DNA of 12,450 bases. Origin: Hydrogenothermaceae bacterium (GTDB taxonomy: Bacteria > Aquificota > Aquificia > Aquificales > Hydrogenothermaceae). How positions within the stretch are numbered: position 1 is the first letter of the stretch; each line of letters begins with the position of its first letter. The notes under the pieces are model-generated. The model saw only the letters and a program-made list of their open reading frames with translations. It was not told the DNA's origin and searched no databases. Positions 5,434-12,450 of the stretch are shown piece after piece. Position numbers and translations under genes: made by a program. Location of the stretch: NCBI GenBank assembly GCA_026984355.1, contig JALSSG010000135.1:1-12450 (forward strand). Reading direction: 5' to 3'.

Positions 5434-6210
5434 TTACTTTCCTATATTTTTTATCATTTTTATAAATGAATAACTTGTAGCGTCAAGCACTTCTATCCCA
5501 AAATAAACGATTGTTGCTGTTCCTATTGCAAGAGAAGCAATACCTAAAAATATTTGAAGCGGAAGACCTACGATAAATACCATTATTTGAGGTATAAGTC
5601 TGTTAATGAGAGCAAGGACTACATTTGTTAAAAACAGTACAAGAATAAATGGAAAAGCGAGTTTAAAACCTAGTAAAAATAGCTGACTGCTTTTTTCAAG
5701 AATATAAGGAAAAATACCTCCATTCATATCAAATGAGTAAACTGGAAAGAGTTTAAAACTTGCAATTACACCTGTAAGAAATATTTGATAAACTCCAGTT
5801 ATAAAAAATAAAAGATAAAAAATAAGTATAAAAAGCCTATCTAAAATGGCTATTTGTCCAAATGTTGGGTCAAATATGTTTACTATAGTAAGTCCCATAA
5901 AATAACTTATAAGTTCAGCAGCATATGAAAAAGCGGCTATAAATACATTGACTAAAACTCCAAGTAAAAATCCTATAAGAAGTTCTTTTAGTGTATTTAT
6001 GGCTATTTCTACCACAGAAATATTATCTACAGAAATTCTTATATCGAGTAAGGTAGATATATAAAGAGAAAAAGCTACTACAAATAAAACTCTTATATTA
6101 AGTGGAATCATAGATGTATTTAAAAGAGGAAAACTCAGGAATATACCTATTACTCTTGTAAATATAAATCCTATTCCTAAAGCCTGTTCTGGTGTAATTA
6201 ATGGGTTCAT
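5434..6210 (-). CDS. fliR: Flagellar export gate protein FliR
   Basis: Integral membrane component of the flagellar type III export gate, which assembles with FliP and FliQ inside the MS ring. It has 258 aa, the usual size, with about six hydrophobic segments. The N-terminal pattern GIGFIFTRVIGIFLSFPLL (12-30) followed by PLNIRVLFVVAFSL is characteristic, as are the later GFKLAFPFIL and VNVFIAAFSYAAELISYFMG stretches. The ATG at 6210 overlaps the fliQ stop in an ATGA junction, so translation is coupled; flhB starts just after its TAA. The order fliP-fliQ-fliR-flhB is the widely conserved gate gene order. Confidence 0.95.
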   Translation of the reverse strand: MNPLITPEQALGIGFIFTRVIGIFLSFPLLNTSMIPLNIRVLFVVAFSLYISTLLDIRISVDNISVVEIAINTLKELLIGFLLGVLVNVFIAAFSYAAELISYFMGLTIVNIFDPTFGQIAILDRLFILIFYLLFFITGVYQIFLTGVIASFKLFPVYSFDMNGGIFPYILEKSSQLFLLGFKLAFPFILVLFLTNVVLALINRLIPQIMVFIVGLPLQIFLGIASLAIGTATIVYFGIEVLDATSYSFIKMIKNIGK

Positions 6211-6476
6211 TTTATCAGCTGAATGATAAGTTCCAGTGTATGTTTTGTATAATCTACAAGTTCAATAAACATCCATGTTCCAAAGAATATCATTGCAAGT
6301 ATTGTTGCTACTATTTTTGGAATAAATGTTAAAGTCATTTCGTGTATCTGAGTTGCTGCCTGAAATATACTTATTAAAAGTCCTACAAAAAATGCTGTAG
6401 CTATAACAGGAGTACCTACCTTTAAAGCAACCCATAACATTTCCTGTATAAGAGTAATAGCAGTATCTACACTCAT
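6207..6476 (-). CDS. fliQ: Flagellar export gate protein FliQ
   Basis: Small two-helix export gate protein. From the ATG at 6476 it is 89 aa, the standard FliQ length, starting MSVDTAITLIQEML, with hydrophobic segments at about 15-40 and 50-75 separated by the conserved QAATQIHEMTLTFIPK loop. The frame is open further upstream to an ATG at 6515, but that adds 13 residues lying inside the fliP end and not seen in the family. The 6476 start forms an ATGA overlap with the fliP stop, the same junction type as fliQ-fliR, so I choose it. Confidence 0.94.
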   Translation of the reverse strand: MSVDTAITLIQEMLWVALKVGTPVIATAFFVGLLISIFQAATQIHEMTLTFIPKIVATILAMIFFGTWMFIELVDYTKHTLELIIQLIK

Positions 6477-7201
6477 TTGTAGCTCTCTATTAAGGCTTTT
6501 GTTAAAAGCTCCCATCCATCAGCCATTATAAAAAGGACTAGCTTAAATGGAAGGGAGATAAGCATAGGGGGTATCATCATCATTCCCATAGACATAAGAA
6601 TACTGGCGATTAAAAGGTCTATTATCAAAAATGGCAAAAATATAACAAACACAATCTCAAAGGCTGTTTTTATTTCACTTATCATAAATGCAGGAATTAA
6701 AGCTGTCATACTTACTTCCTCTGGTTTTGTTGGTTTTTCTTTTGCTATATCTATAAAAAGCTTAAGGTCTTCTTTTCTTGTATTTGAAAGCATAAATTTT
6801 TTTATAGGTTCTTTAGCCTTTTCTAAGGCTTCCATATCACCTATTTCTTTTTTCAGGTATGGTTGAATTGCATTTGTGTTTATATCTTCAAAAACTGGCT
6901 TCATGATGAAAAATGTTAAAAACAATGAAAGTGCTATTATTACTTGATTTGGAGGTGTTTGAGGTATTCCAAGGGCATGTCTAAGTAGAGAAAGTATGAT
7001 AACTATTCTGGTAAAAGATGTTATGGTTATGAGAATTGCAGGAGCTATACTGAGGATTGTTATTAGAAAAAGTATTTTAAGGGTTATATCAAGATTGTTT
7101 AACTGATTTAATGTATCTTGAACTGTCTGTGCTGATACTGTGTATGTTATTGATATCAGTACCAAATTCGTGATTGTCAGCCTGTTTTTCATCTTCCTCA
7201 T
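6473..7201 (-). CDS. fliP: Flagellar export gate protein FliP
   Basis: Core export gate protein, 242 aa, close to the usual 245. It begins with a cleavable signal peptide (about residues 1-24, ending TVSAQ), as FliP normally does. Membrane segments follow at about 42-63 and 84-103, then a periplasmic acidic/basic region, then the highly conserved C-terminal hydrophobic part with ALIPAFMISEIKTAFEIVF (166-184) and MSMGMMMIPP (203-212). The start is at 7201, or 9 nt later at 7192 (MKNRL); neither has an ideally spaced ribosome site. Its first 113 nt overlap the 3' end of fliO in another frame, an unusually long overlap. The stop overlaps the fliQ ATG. Confidence 0.96.
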   Translation of the reverse strand: MRKMKNRLTITNLVLISITYTVSAQTVQDTLNQLNNLDITLKILFLITILSIAPAILITITSFTRIVIILSLLRHALGIPQTPPNQVIIALSLFLTFFIMKPVFEDINTNAIQPYLKKEIGDMEALEKAKEPIKKFMLSNTRKEDLKLFIDIAKEKPTKPEEVSMTALIPAFMISEIKTAFEIVFVIFLPFLIIDLLIASILMSMGMMMIPPMLISLPFKLVLFIMADGWELLTKALIESYK

Positions 7202-7448
7202 TCCACTGGTCTATTTTTTGTGCTGAATTTCCTGAAAATGCTATCAGGTAGTTTTTTCGGCCAACTTTCGCTAAAACTAAAGCTTTATCTTTTCCTATAT
7301 ACTGAACCTCTTGTATTTTAAGTTTTTTACCTGTGTTTATAGGTAGTTTTCCTTGATATTTTTTGAGTATATAAAAACCAGCGTATATAAAAAATAAAAC
7401 GATAACAAAAGAGGAAATAAGCTTTAGAAAATCAATATATTCAAGCAA
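7089..7448 (-). CDS. fliO: Flagellar assembly protein FliO
   Basis: FliO assists assembly and stability of the FliP ring. The 119 aa product has one N-terminal membrane segment (about 10-28), then the basic YILKKYQG and a small beta-rich domain (KLKIQEVQYIGKDKALVLAK, 43-62, then VGRKNYLIAF) typical of FliO. The last 37 or so residues (from about 83) are coded in the same DNA as the FliP signal peptide and first membrane segment, look polar and low in structure, and may have little function. The start is TTG at 7448, overlapping the fliN TGA by 8 nt, with an AGGAT element upstream. Identification rests on the domain pattern plus its place between fliN and fliP. Confidence 0.88.
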   Translation of the reverse strand: MLEYIDFLKLISSFVIVLFFIYAGFYILKKYQGKLPINTGKKLKIQEVQYIGKDKALVLAKVGRKNYLIAFSGNSAQKIDQWNEEDEKQADNHEFGTDINNIHSISTDSSRYIKSVKQS

Positions 7449-7698
7449 GGTCTATTATCCTTACACTGTATTTTTCATTTACTATCATCATTTCACCAAT
7501 TGCAAAATGCTTTCCATTTATATATATATCAAGGTAGTCTTCTGTATGCTTATCTAACTGGATTATATCTCCTTCTTTCATCTTGAGTATTTCTCCAAAA
7601 AGTTTCTGTACCGTTCCGACAGATACAGAAACTCTAAGTTCTATATCTTCTAAGAATTTAAGCTGATTTAGTTTTTCTACTATTTGTTTTTCCATCAT
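7441..7698 (-). CDS. fliN: Flagellar C-ring protein FliN (short form)
   Basis: FliN forms the base of the flagellar C-ring, which carries switching and docks FliH/FliI for export. This 85 aa protein is essentially only the SpoA (surface presentation of antigens) domain: LEDIELRVSVSVGTVQK (16-32), then EILKMKEGDIIQLDK (36-50), then DIYINGKHFAIGEMMIVNEK (57-76) and VRIIDL at the end. Many FliN proteins, such as the E. coli one, have an extra N-terminal region that is missing here. ATG 7698 overlaps the fliL stop (ATGA). fliM, commonly between fliL and fliN, is not at this locus. Confidence 0.93.
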   Translation of the reverse strand: MMEKQIVEKLNQLKFLEDIELRVSVSVGTVQKLFGEILKMKEGDIIQLDKHTEDYLDIYINGKHFAIGEMMIVNEKYSVRIIDLA

Positions 7699-8204
7699 GC
7701 TGTTTGTATTACAAATTCTGTAAAGTATACGTTTTTTACACCGCCTATAGGTAGTATAGCATTCACTCTTTTTAGTATCTCTTCTTTTAATCTTTCAAGA
7801 CCTTCTGGACTTTTTAAATCCTGCGAAGTCTTTGTAAACAGTAGTGTGGTGATAACATCTTTTATTTGAGGTAGGCGTTTTTCTACTTCCATTTTTACTT
7901 TTTCATCTTGAATTTCTAACACTATAGCTATTTTTAAGTATCTATCTGCATCTTTATCAGCCAGATTTACTATAAATGAACCAAGGTCATACTGAATACC
8001 AACTTCTTCTATATTTTTTATTTCTTCTACTATTTTTTCTGCTTTATCTTCTTCCTTGTTTTGTTTATCAAGTATCAAGAATTTATATGCTGCACCTCCT
8101 CCTGCTCCACCAAGTATAAGAAAAAGAAGCAGGAAGATTATAAGTTTTTTCTTCCCGCCACCTTTTTTTTCTTCTTGTTCTACGTTTTGATTTTCTTCAG
8201 CCAT
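7695..8204 (-). CDS. fliL: Flagellar basal body-associated protein FliL
   Basis: Single-pass inner membrane protein that associates with the stator around the basal body. The 169 aa sequence has a short acidic/basic cytoplasmic start with a KKGGGKKK stretch (13-20), a membrane segment (about 21-44, Gly-rich at its end), an acidic linker, and a periplasmic FliL domain with YDLGSFIVNLADKDADRYLK (73-92), a VEKRLPQIKDVI helix (107-118) and LLFTKTSQDLKSPEGLERLK, closing with the strand NVYFTEFVIQ. It begins 8 nt after the flgE stop, with GAGGTAA as ribosome site, and its TGA overlaps the fliN ATG. Confidence 0.95.
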   Translation of the reverse strand: MAEENQNVEQEEKKGGGKKKLIIFLLLFLILGGAGGGAAYKFLILDKQNKEEDKAEKIVEEIKNIEEVGIQYDLGSFIVNLADKDADRYLKIAIVLEIQDEKVKMEVEKRLPQIKDVITTLLFTKTSQDLKSPEGLERLKEEILKRVNAILPIGGVKNVYFTEFVIQTA

Positions 8205-8212
8205 TTATTTCA

Positions 8213-9826
8213 TTACCTCTTAAGGTTCATAGTTTCCTGTAATACTTGGTCTGATGTTGTTATTGTTCTTGCATTTGCCTGATAAGCTCTCTGAGCTGTT
8301 ATAAGATTTATAAATTCTTTTGATATATCAACATTAGATAGTTCTAAAAATCCACTTCTTACTTTTGATATTACTCCACCAGGAACTATTATAGGTGTAA
8401 AAGTTTGACTGTTTGGTAGATATAAATTATTTCCTTTTCTAACTAGCATCTCTTTATCGTTAAATGTAGCAACAGCTATTCTTGCTATATCCCTAACCTG
8501 TCCATTTGAGTAAACACCTCTTACTATACCATCTTCACTTATAGATGTAGAAAGAAGGTCTCCTTTTGCATACCCATCTTGCTGAGCATAGAATATAAAC
8601 TCTGAATCAAGCTGTTTTATACTATCAAAGTTCATGTTAAAGGAAATTGGGTTTCCTCCTGTGTTTAAGGTGGCTGAGTTTGGATTGTTTGTAGGAATAG
8701 CCACCATTGCAATGTTTTCTGGTGGTATTGTGTTGGTTGATACTGTAGTATCATAAGTTTTATAACTTCCTGTAGTAAGCGATTCTGTATTACCGCTTCC
8801 AGCAAATTGGTTTATAATTATTTTTCCATCGTCATAGCTTATACTTCCGATTACTCTATTGTCATTGTTTAAGTCTATTATGTTTCCGTGTCCATCATCT
8901 ATCCAGTTTACAGAGATATTTGTTGTTCCATCGTTATACTCTGTAATAACTAAAGAACCTGGAAGTATAGGTGTGTTGCTAAGATTTATTACACCTAAAT
9001 CTGATGTATCACTTTCTCCTGCTAGTGATTGGTCTGTATTTACACCGTATCCTTTTACAGAATTAATCTGACCTACTCCGTTAAATTCAACAAGAAGTGC
9101 ATTATATGTATTTGTATCACCTGGAACAGTGAATTGAAGAGGTTCATCATCTAAAAGTCCAAAAACTCTCCACTGGTTAGAACCTGAGTGTACAAAGTAA
9201 AACTGAGCTTCGTGAGATACACCTAAAGAATCGTATATAGTTACAGAGTTTACATAACTGTATGTGTTTGCATCTCCTGTATCAAATGTATCTGTAATAA
9301 TTTTTGAATTTGCATCTAAATTTGTAGGTTCTTTAAATTCTAATTTTGTTGTAACCTTAGGCTTCATATCATTTGGAATTTTTATTTCATTTAAAGCTCC
9401 TGCTATGTTTCCATTTTCATCTAAAGCCCAACCTAATAATTTTAAACCTCCTGTGTTTATAAGACTTCCATCTGCATCTTTTCTAAACTGGCCTGCTCTG
9501 GTGTAATACACAACACCCTGACTGTCTTTAACCATAAAAAACCCTTCTCCATCTAAAGCTAAGTCTGTTGCGCTGTTTGTGTTCATTAAAGCGCCCTGTG
9601 CAAAATCTTTTGTTGTACTTGTTGCAAATGCTCCTCCGCCTATTTCAGAATTTTTTGGTGCTCCATTGTTAAAAGATGTTATAGAACTTGCTATGAGGTC
9701 TTCAAAGTTTACTCTTTCTCCTTTAAATCCAATTGTATTTACATTAGAGATATTATCTGAAATTACTGAGAGCCATTCTTTATTTGCACCTAATCCTGAA
9801 CTGCCAGTATAAAAGGACTGTATCAT
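8213..9826 (-). CDS. flgE: Flagellar hook protein FlgE
   Basis: Structural subunit of the extracellular hook, secreted by the flagellar export system. At 537 aa it is longer than the enterobacterial protein (about 400), the extra length lying in the middle, outer domains. The N-terminal D0 part is typical: SFYTGSSGLGANKEWLSVIS (4-23), then DNISNVNTIGFKGERVNF, as is the C-terminal part with LSNVDISKEFINLITAQRAY and the end TTSDQVLQETMNLKR. Between them come FlgE-type segments such as GEGFFMVKDSQGVVYYTRAG and a KFKEP-like linker, and an Asn/Thr/Ser-rich region with few charges suited to an exposed surface. A strong AGGAGGT overlapping the flgD stop precedes the ATG. Confidence 0.96.
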   Translation of the reverse strand: MIQSFYTGSSGLGANKEWLSVISDNISNVNTIGFKGERVNFEDLIASSITSFNNGAPKNSEIGGGAFATSTTKDFAQGALMNTNSATDLALDGEGFFMVKDSQGVVYYTRAGQFRKDADGSLINTGGLKLLGWALDENGNIAGALNEIKIPNDMKPKVTTKLEFKEPTNLDANSKIITDTFDTGDANTYSYVNSVTIYDSLGVSHEAQFYFVHSGSNQWRVFGLLDDEPLQFTVPGDTNTYNALLVEFNGVGQINSVKGYGVNTDQSLAGESDTSDLGVINLSNTPILPGSLVITEYNDGTTNISVNWIDDGHGNIIDLNNDNRVIGSISYDDGKIIINQFAGSGNTESLTTGSYKTYDTTVSTNTIPPENIAMVAIPTNNPNSATLNTGGNPISFNMNFDSIKQLDSEFIFYAQQDGYAKGDLLSTSISEDGIVRGVYSNGQVRDIARIAVATFNDKEMLVRKGNNLYLPNSQTFTPIIVPGGVISKVRSGFLELSNVDISKEFINLITAQRAYQANARTITTSDQVLQETMNLKR

Positions 9827-9830
9827 TTTT

Positions 9831-10472
9831 TTAACCTCCTATCTGTTTTATCTTATCAATTGATATAAAGTTATCTGAAAATAAAATTTTTATTTCTGCA
9901 TTATCTTTTAAAACTCCTTCTACATATGCGTTAGAGAAAACAGTACTTTTTATCTTTTCTTCTCCTTTGTAAGCTTCTACATAAACTTGATAATAACCAT
10001 CCTCTAAGGAAGGATTGTCTATTTCTACTGGATAGGTTTCTTCTGGGCTTAGAAATTGAAAACTTTTTTCTTCTACTACATTTCCATCTTTATCAACTAC
10101 AGAAACTTTTACCTTATCTGCAAAATCTTCTAATTTGAAGGATATTTCTCCTTTTCCATTTTCTATATATGTTTTATTTCCTTCGTACACTATTTTTTTT
10201 CCAATTAAATTTGAAGCCATTAAAAGAGAGTTTGAACCATTTAGCTCTTTTAGTGCATTTATTGTGTCCTCAAAATTATTTAGTATTTCTATTTCTCTTA
10301 GTTTTACGCTGTTATTTATAAAATCATTTATATCATTTACATCCATAGGGTTTTGCCATTTTATATCTGCCAAAAGTACTTTAAGAAAATCTTCTTTTTC
10401 CATTTTTGAGTTGTCGTAATTGGCATCTACTATTTTTGGTTGTGTTTCTTTATTAATCCCAGCTAATTCCAT
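9831..10472 (-). CDS. flgD: Flagellar hook capping protein FlgD
   Basis: FlgD caps the growing hook and directs FlgE polymerisation; it is exported and later lost. The 213 aa protein has the N-terminal signature KEDFLKVLLADIKWQNPMD (26-44) followed by a helical segment ending REIEILNNFEDTINAL (59-74), then GKKIVYEGNK (91-100), a beta-rich tail with a DGYYQVYVEAYKG strand pair, and an Ile/Lys-rich end. The ATG at 10472 lies 20 nt inside the fliI 3' end and is preceded by a strong AAGGAGGT, which fixes the start. Only 4 nt separate its stop from the flgE ATG. Confidence 0.94.
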   Translation of the reverse strand: MELAGINKETQPKIVDANYDNSKMEKEDFLKVLLADIKWQNPMDVNDINDFINNSVKLREIEILNNFEDTINALKELNGSNSLLMASNLIGKKIVYEGNKTYIENGKGEISFKLEDFADKVKVSVVDKDGNVVEEKSFQFLSPEETYPVEIDNPSLEDGYYQVYVEAYKGEEKIKSTVFSNAYVEGVLKDNAEIKILFSDNFISIDKIKQIGG

Positions 10473-11781
10473 ACTTTTGACCTCCTTCTTTCTTTATTTC
10501 GTCAATAAGATTTTTTAGTTGAGAAAAACTGGACTGTAGATTTACAGATTGATTTATAGTCTGCTTTAAAAAGTTTTCTAATTTAGGATACATATCTATA
10601 GCAAGGTCTATTTTTGGGGAAGTTCCTTTTTTGTAAAGTCCTAAATTTATCATGTCTTCTGCTTCTTTATATGTTGAAAGAAGTTCTATAAAAAGACTCT
10701 GGTAGTTTAGTATTTCTTCATCTACAAGCTGGTTTACAAGTCTGCTTACACTTTTTTGTACATCAATGGCAGGATAAATTCTTTTATTTGCAAGTTCTCT
10801 TGATAAAATAATATGACCATCTAAAAAGCCAAGAGCTGCATCTCCTATTGGGTCTGAGTGTATATCATCTCCTTCTACAAGAACCGTATATATACCTGTT
10901 ATGCTTCCTCTTCCTTTAAAGTTCCCTGCCTGTTCTATTATTTTCGGTAATAGAGAGAATACTGATGGTGTATATCCTTTTGTTGTTGGTGGTTCTCCAA
11001 CAGCCAGTCCGATTTCCCTTTGAGCCATTGCAAGTCTTGTTAAGGAGTCCAGTAGAAAGAGGACATTTTTTCCCTGATTAGAAAAGTAATTGGCTATTGC
11101 TGTTGCTGCAAAGGCAGCTCTTATTTTTGCCAGTGGTGTTTGTTCTGAGGTGGCTGTGATTACTACAGATTTTTTTAACCCTTCTTCTCCAAGGTTATCT
11201 TCTATAAACTCTTTTACTTCTCTTCCTCTTTCTCCTATTAAAGCTATAACATTTATATCTGCTTCTGTATATCTTGCTATCATACCAAGTAATGTACTTT
11301 TTCCAACTCCTGCACCTGCAAAAATTCCAATTCTTTGACCTTTGCCGATGGTAAGAAGGGAATTTATACTTCTTATTCCAACATCAAGAGGTTGTTTTAT
11401 TCTCTCTCTGAGAAAAGGGTTTATAAAATCGTTTTTCAGATAAAAGCAGTTTTCGTACTCTATGTATTCTTTGTTTAATGGGTTTCCAAAAGGGTCTATT
11501 ACAGTACCAAGAAGGTCTTTTCCAACACCTATAGTTATTGGATGAAGGTTTGCATATACTTTACTTCCTACTTTTATTCCTTTTGTGTCATCAAACGCCA
11601 TTAAAAGTGTTTTTCCGTTTTTAAATCCTACAACTTCTGTTTCAAGACCATTTTCTAATGTACATGAATCTCCTATAGAAACTTTTGGTAGTATGGCTTC
11701 TATTACAGGACCTGTAACACCAGAAACTTTTCCTATTACTTTATACCTGGGTAAGCTTTTTAATCTCTCTTTTAATTTCAT
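10453..11781 (-). CDS. fliI: Flagellum-specific ATPase FliI
   Basis: ATPase that energises and orders loading of export substrates at the base of the flagellum, related to the F1 beta subunit. It has 442 aa, the usual size. The N-terminal beta-barrel begins PRYKVIGKVSGVTGPVIEA (11-29). Walker A is GAGVGKST (156-163). GERGREV (183-189) carries the catalytic Glu region. Walker B ends at Asp245 in VLFLLDSLTRLA (240-251), and DGHIILSREL (321-330) is the conserved C-terminal segment. The ATG at 11781 overlaps the fliH 3' end by 41 nt; no later start would keep the first barrel strand. The gene continues 20 nt into flgD. Confidence 0.97.
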   Translation of the reverse strand: MKLKERLKSLPRYKVIGKVSGVTGPVIEAILPKVSIGDSCTLENGLETEVVGFKNGKTLLMAFDDTKGIKVGSKVYANLHPITIGVGKDLLGTVIDPFGNPLNKEYIEYENCFYLKNDFINPFLRERIKQPLDVGIRSINSLLTIGKGQRIGIFAGAGVGKSTLLGMIARYTEADINVIALIGERGREVKEFIEDNLGEEGLKKSVVITATSEQTPLAKIRAAFAATAIANYFSNQGKNVLFLLDSLTRLAMAQREIGLAVGEPPTTKGYTPSVFSLLPKIIEQAGNFKGRGSITGIYTVLVEGDDIHSDPIGDAALGFLDGHIILSRELANKRIYPAIDVQKSVSRLVNQLVDEEILNYQSLFIELLSTYKEAEDMINLGLYKKGTSPKIDLAIDMYPKLENFLKQTINQSVNLQSSFSQLKNLIDEIKKEGGQKYGISWD

Positions 11782-12400
11782 CTTTTATTATTTTTAGTTT
11801 TTCTTTTACTTTGTTTTCTATCTGAAAATCTCCAAAATCTATAATAAAGTCGTCATTTTCAAGCTGAGGATTTTTCTTTACATTTTTAAATGTGTCTTTT
11901 AAAAGAGGATACAGAGTTTCACTGACTTGTATTTCAATTTTATTCTGGTCTTTAAATTCTAAAAGTATAGTTTCTATAGCTTTTGTTATGTTTTGCTGAT
12001 TGTGGGAATCAATGTATAAAAGCTCTAATATTTCTGAAAGGCTATCTAGTATGATTTCTCTTATATTGTTTATATATTCTAAGTATCTTTCTTTTAAGCT
12101 ATCTTCTATACTTTTTAGTTTTGATAGAACATACTGTATTTCACTTTCTTTTTCTTTTACTATTTCCTGTAGCTGTAATTGGTATTCTCTTTTTAGCTGG
12201 GTATTGGCTTTATTTATTCCTTCTTCAAAACCTTTTTTATATGCTTTTTCTACTTCTTCTTTTAGCTTTTGCTGGTATTCTTTTTTTATGCTCTGGATTT
12301 GTTCAATATATTTTTTTTCTATCTGTTCTTTTGTTTCTTCTTCTTTTATTTTTTCTTTTACAGAAATGATATTATTAAAATCTTCTAGCTCAAGCATCAT
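11741..12400 (-). CDS. fliH: Flagellar assembly protein FliH
   Basis: FliH binds FliI as a negative regulator and links the ATPase to the C-ring and export gate. The 219 aa protein is very rich in Glu, Lys and Gln, with a long coiled-coil region (about 15-120) including the KAYKKGFEEGINKANTQL segment (48-65), which matches the A/G-rich motif FliH proteins carry before the coiled coil. The C-terminal domain (ILDSLSEILELL onward, ending with NDDFIIDFGDFQIENKV) resembles the FliI-binding part and the related F1 delta/V-type E subunits. The ATG at 12400 overlaps the preceding stop (ATGA); a second ATG directly follows. Position next to fliI strengthens the call. Confidence 0.88.
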   Translation of the reverse strand: MMLELEDFNNIISVKEKIKEEETKEQIEKKYIEQIQSIKKEYQQKLKEEVEKAYKKGFEEGINKANTQLKREYQLQLQEIVKEKESEIQYVLSKLKSIEDSLKERYLEYINNIREIILDSLSEILELLYIDSHNQQNITKAIETILLEFKDQNKIEIQVSETLYPLLKDTFKNVKKNPQLENDDFIIDFGDFQIENKVKEKLKIIKDEIKREIKKLTQV

Positions 12401-12450
12401 TTCCCTTCCTCTTTAAGCCATTTGGATATTAGGTCTGCAAGAAGTTCTGG
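12397..12450 (-). CDS. fliF: C-terminal end of a gene upstream of fliH, probably MS-ring protein FliF
   Basis: Only the last 17 codons are inside the window, reading PELLADLISKWLKEEGK, then TGA. The pattern P-x3-A-x2-I-x2-W-L-x-E-E resembles the short FliG-binding helix that ends FliF proteins and does not resemble the FliG end. If right, fliF is directly followed by fliH and fliG lies elsewhere. The TGA overlaps the fliH ATG by an ATGA junction. With 17 residues this rests on motif and context only. Confidence 0.55.
   Translation of the reverse strand, partial: PELLADLISKWLKEEGK

Noticed and set aside
6477..6515. Upstream ATG extending FliQ by 13 residues
   Set aside because: The extension lies inside the fliP end, is not part of the FliQ family, and the ATG at 6476 gives the standard 89 aa with an ATGA overlap like its neighbour.
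8859..9812. Plus-strand open frames of 70-80 codons over flgE
   Set aside because: No recognisable domains or ribosome sites; flgE on the minus strand has clear conserved ends.
12000..12416. 138-codon plus-strand open frame, and an 82-codon one, over fliH
   Set aside because: Long antisense frames arise because fliH is a Glu/Lys/Gln-rich coiled coil; the reverse reads as Ser/Phe/Cys or Leu/Phe runs that imitate membrane segments. fliH is supported by context.
1..12450. tRNA/rRNA genes, CRISPR arrays, insertion sequences
   Set aside because: No cloverleaf-like GC-rich segments, spaced direct repeats or transposase patterns were seen; nearly the whole window is occupied by confident coding regions.

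Overview
This AT-rich window (roughly 30% GC by eye) comes from a flagellated bacterium with a Gram-negative outer membrane. The evidence is lpxC for lipid A, a GmhB-type heptose phosphatase for LPS core, and a large flagellar export/hook operon. The low GC, Lys/Glu/Ile-rich proteins, extensive gene overlaps and gene mix fit a member of the Aquificales (Sulfurihydrogenibium/Persephonella-like). That assignment is inference from style, not a database match.

Left part (1-1585), minus strand: an internally duplicated HepT/HEPN-like protein is followed with no gap by the start of a DapF-type epimerase, which runs off the left edge. A divergent intergenic region of about 264 bp separates them from lpxC. 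It carries a good sigma70-type promoter for the minus-strand pair. Facing the other way is a near-perfect sigma54 (-24/-12) promoter for lpxC, preceded by a cluster of TTTGCAAA palindromes placed where enhancer sites for a sigma54 activator would sit.

Middle (1586-4024), plus strand: lpxC ends in a GC-rich terminator that overlaps its stop codon. After it come gmhB, an ICMT-like membrane methyltransferase starting directly at the gmhB stop, and an unrecognised 105-109 aa protein overlapping the methyltransferase. This reads as an envelope-related group.

Right part (4025-12450), minus strand: one continuous flagellar operon, in transcription order [fliF C-terminus]-fliH-fliI-flgD-flgE-fliL-fliN-fliO-fliP-fliQ-fliR-flhB, then a NifU/IscU-like small protein. 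Junctions are overlaps or gaps of 16 nt or less, so translational coupling is likely throughout. The products form the ATPase complex (FliH/FliI), the export gate (FliO/P/Q/R, FlhB), the hook and its cap (FlgE/FlgD), a stator-associated protein (FliL) and a C-ring component (FliN). fliG is absent from the fliF-fliH junction and fliM from the fliL-fliN junction, where they commonly sit.

Items most worth a second look: sigma54 control of lpxC with phased palindromes, the duplicated HEPN-like protein lacking the nuclease His, the Cys-to-Ser change in the DapF-like active-site motif, the 113-nt fliO/fliP overlap, and the degenerate NifU-like gene at the end of the flagellar operon. No RNA genes, CRISPR arrays or mobile elements were seen.
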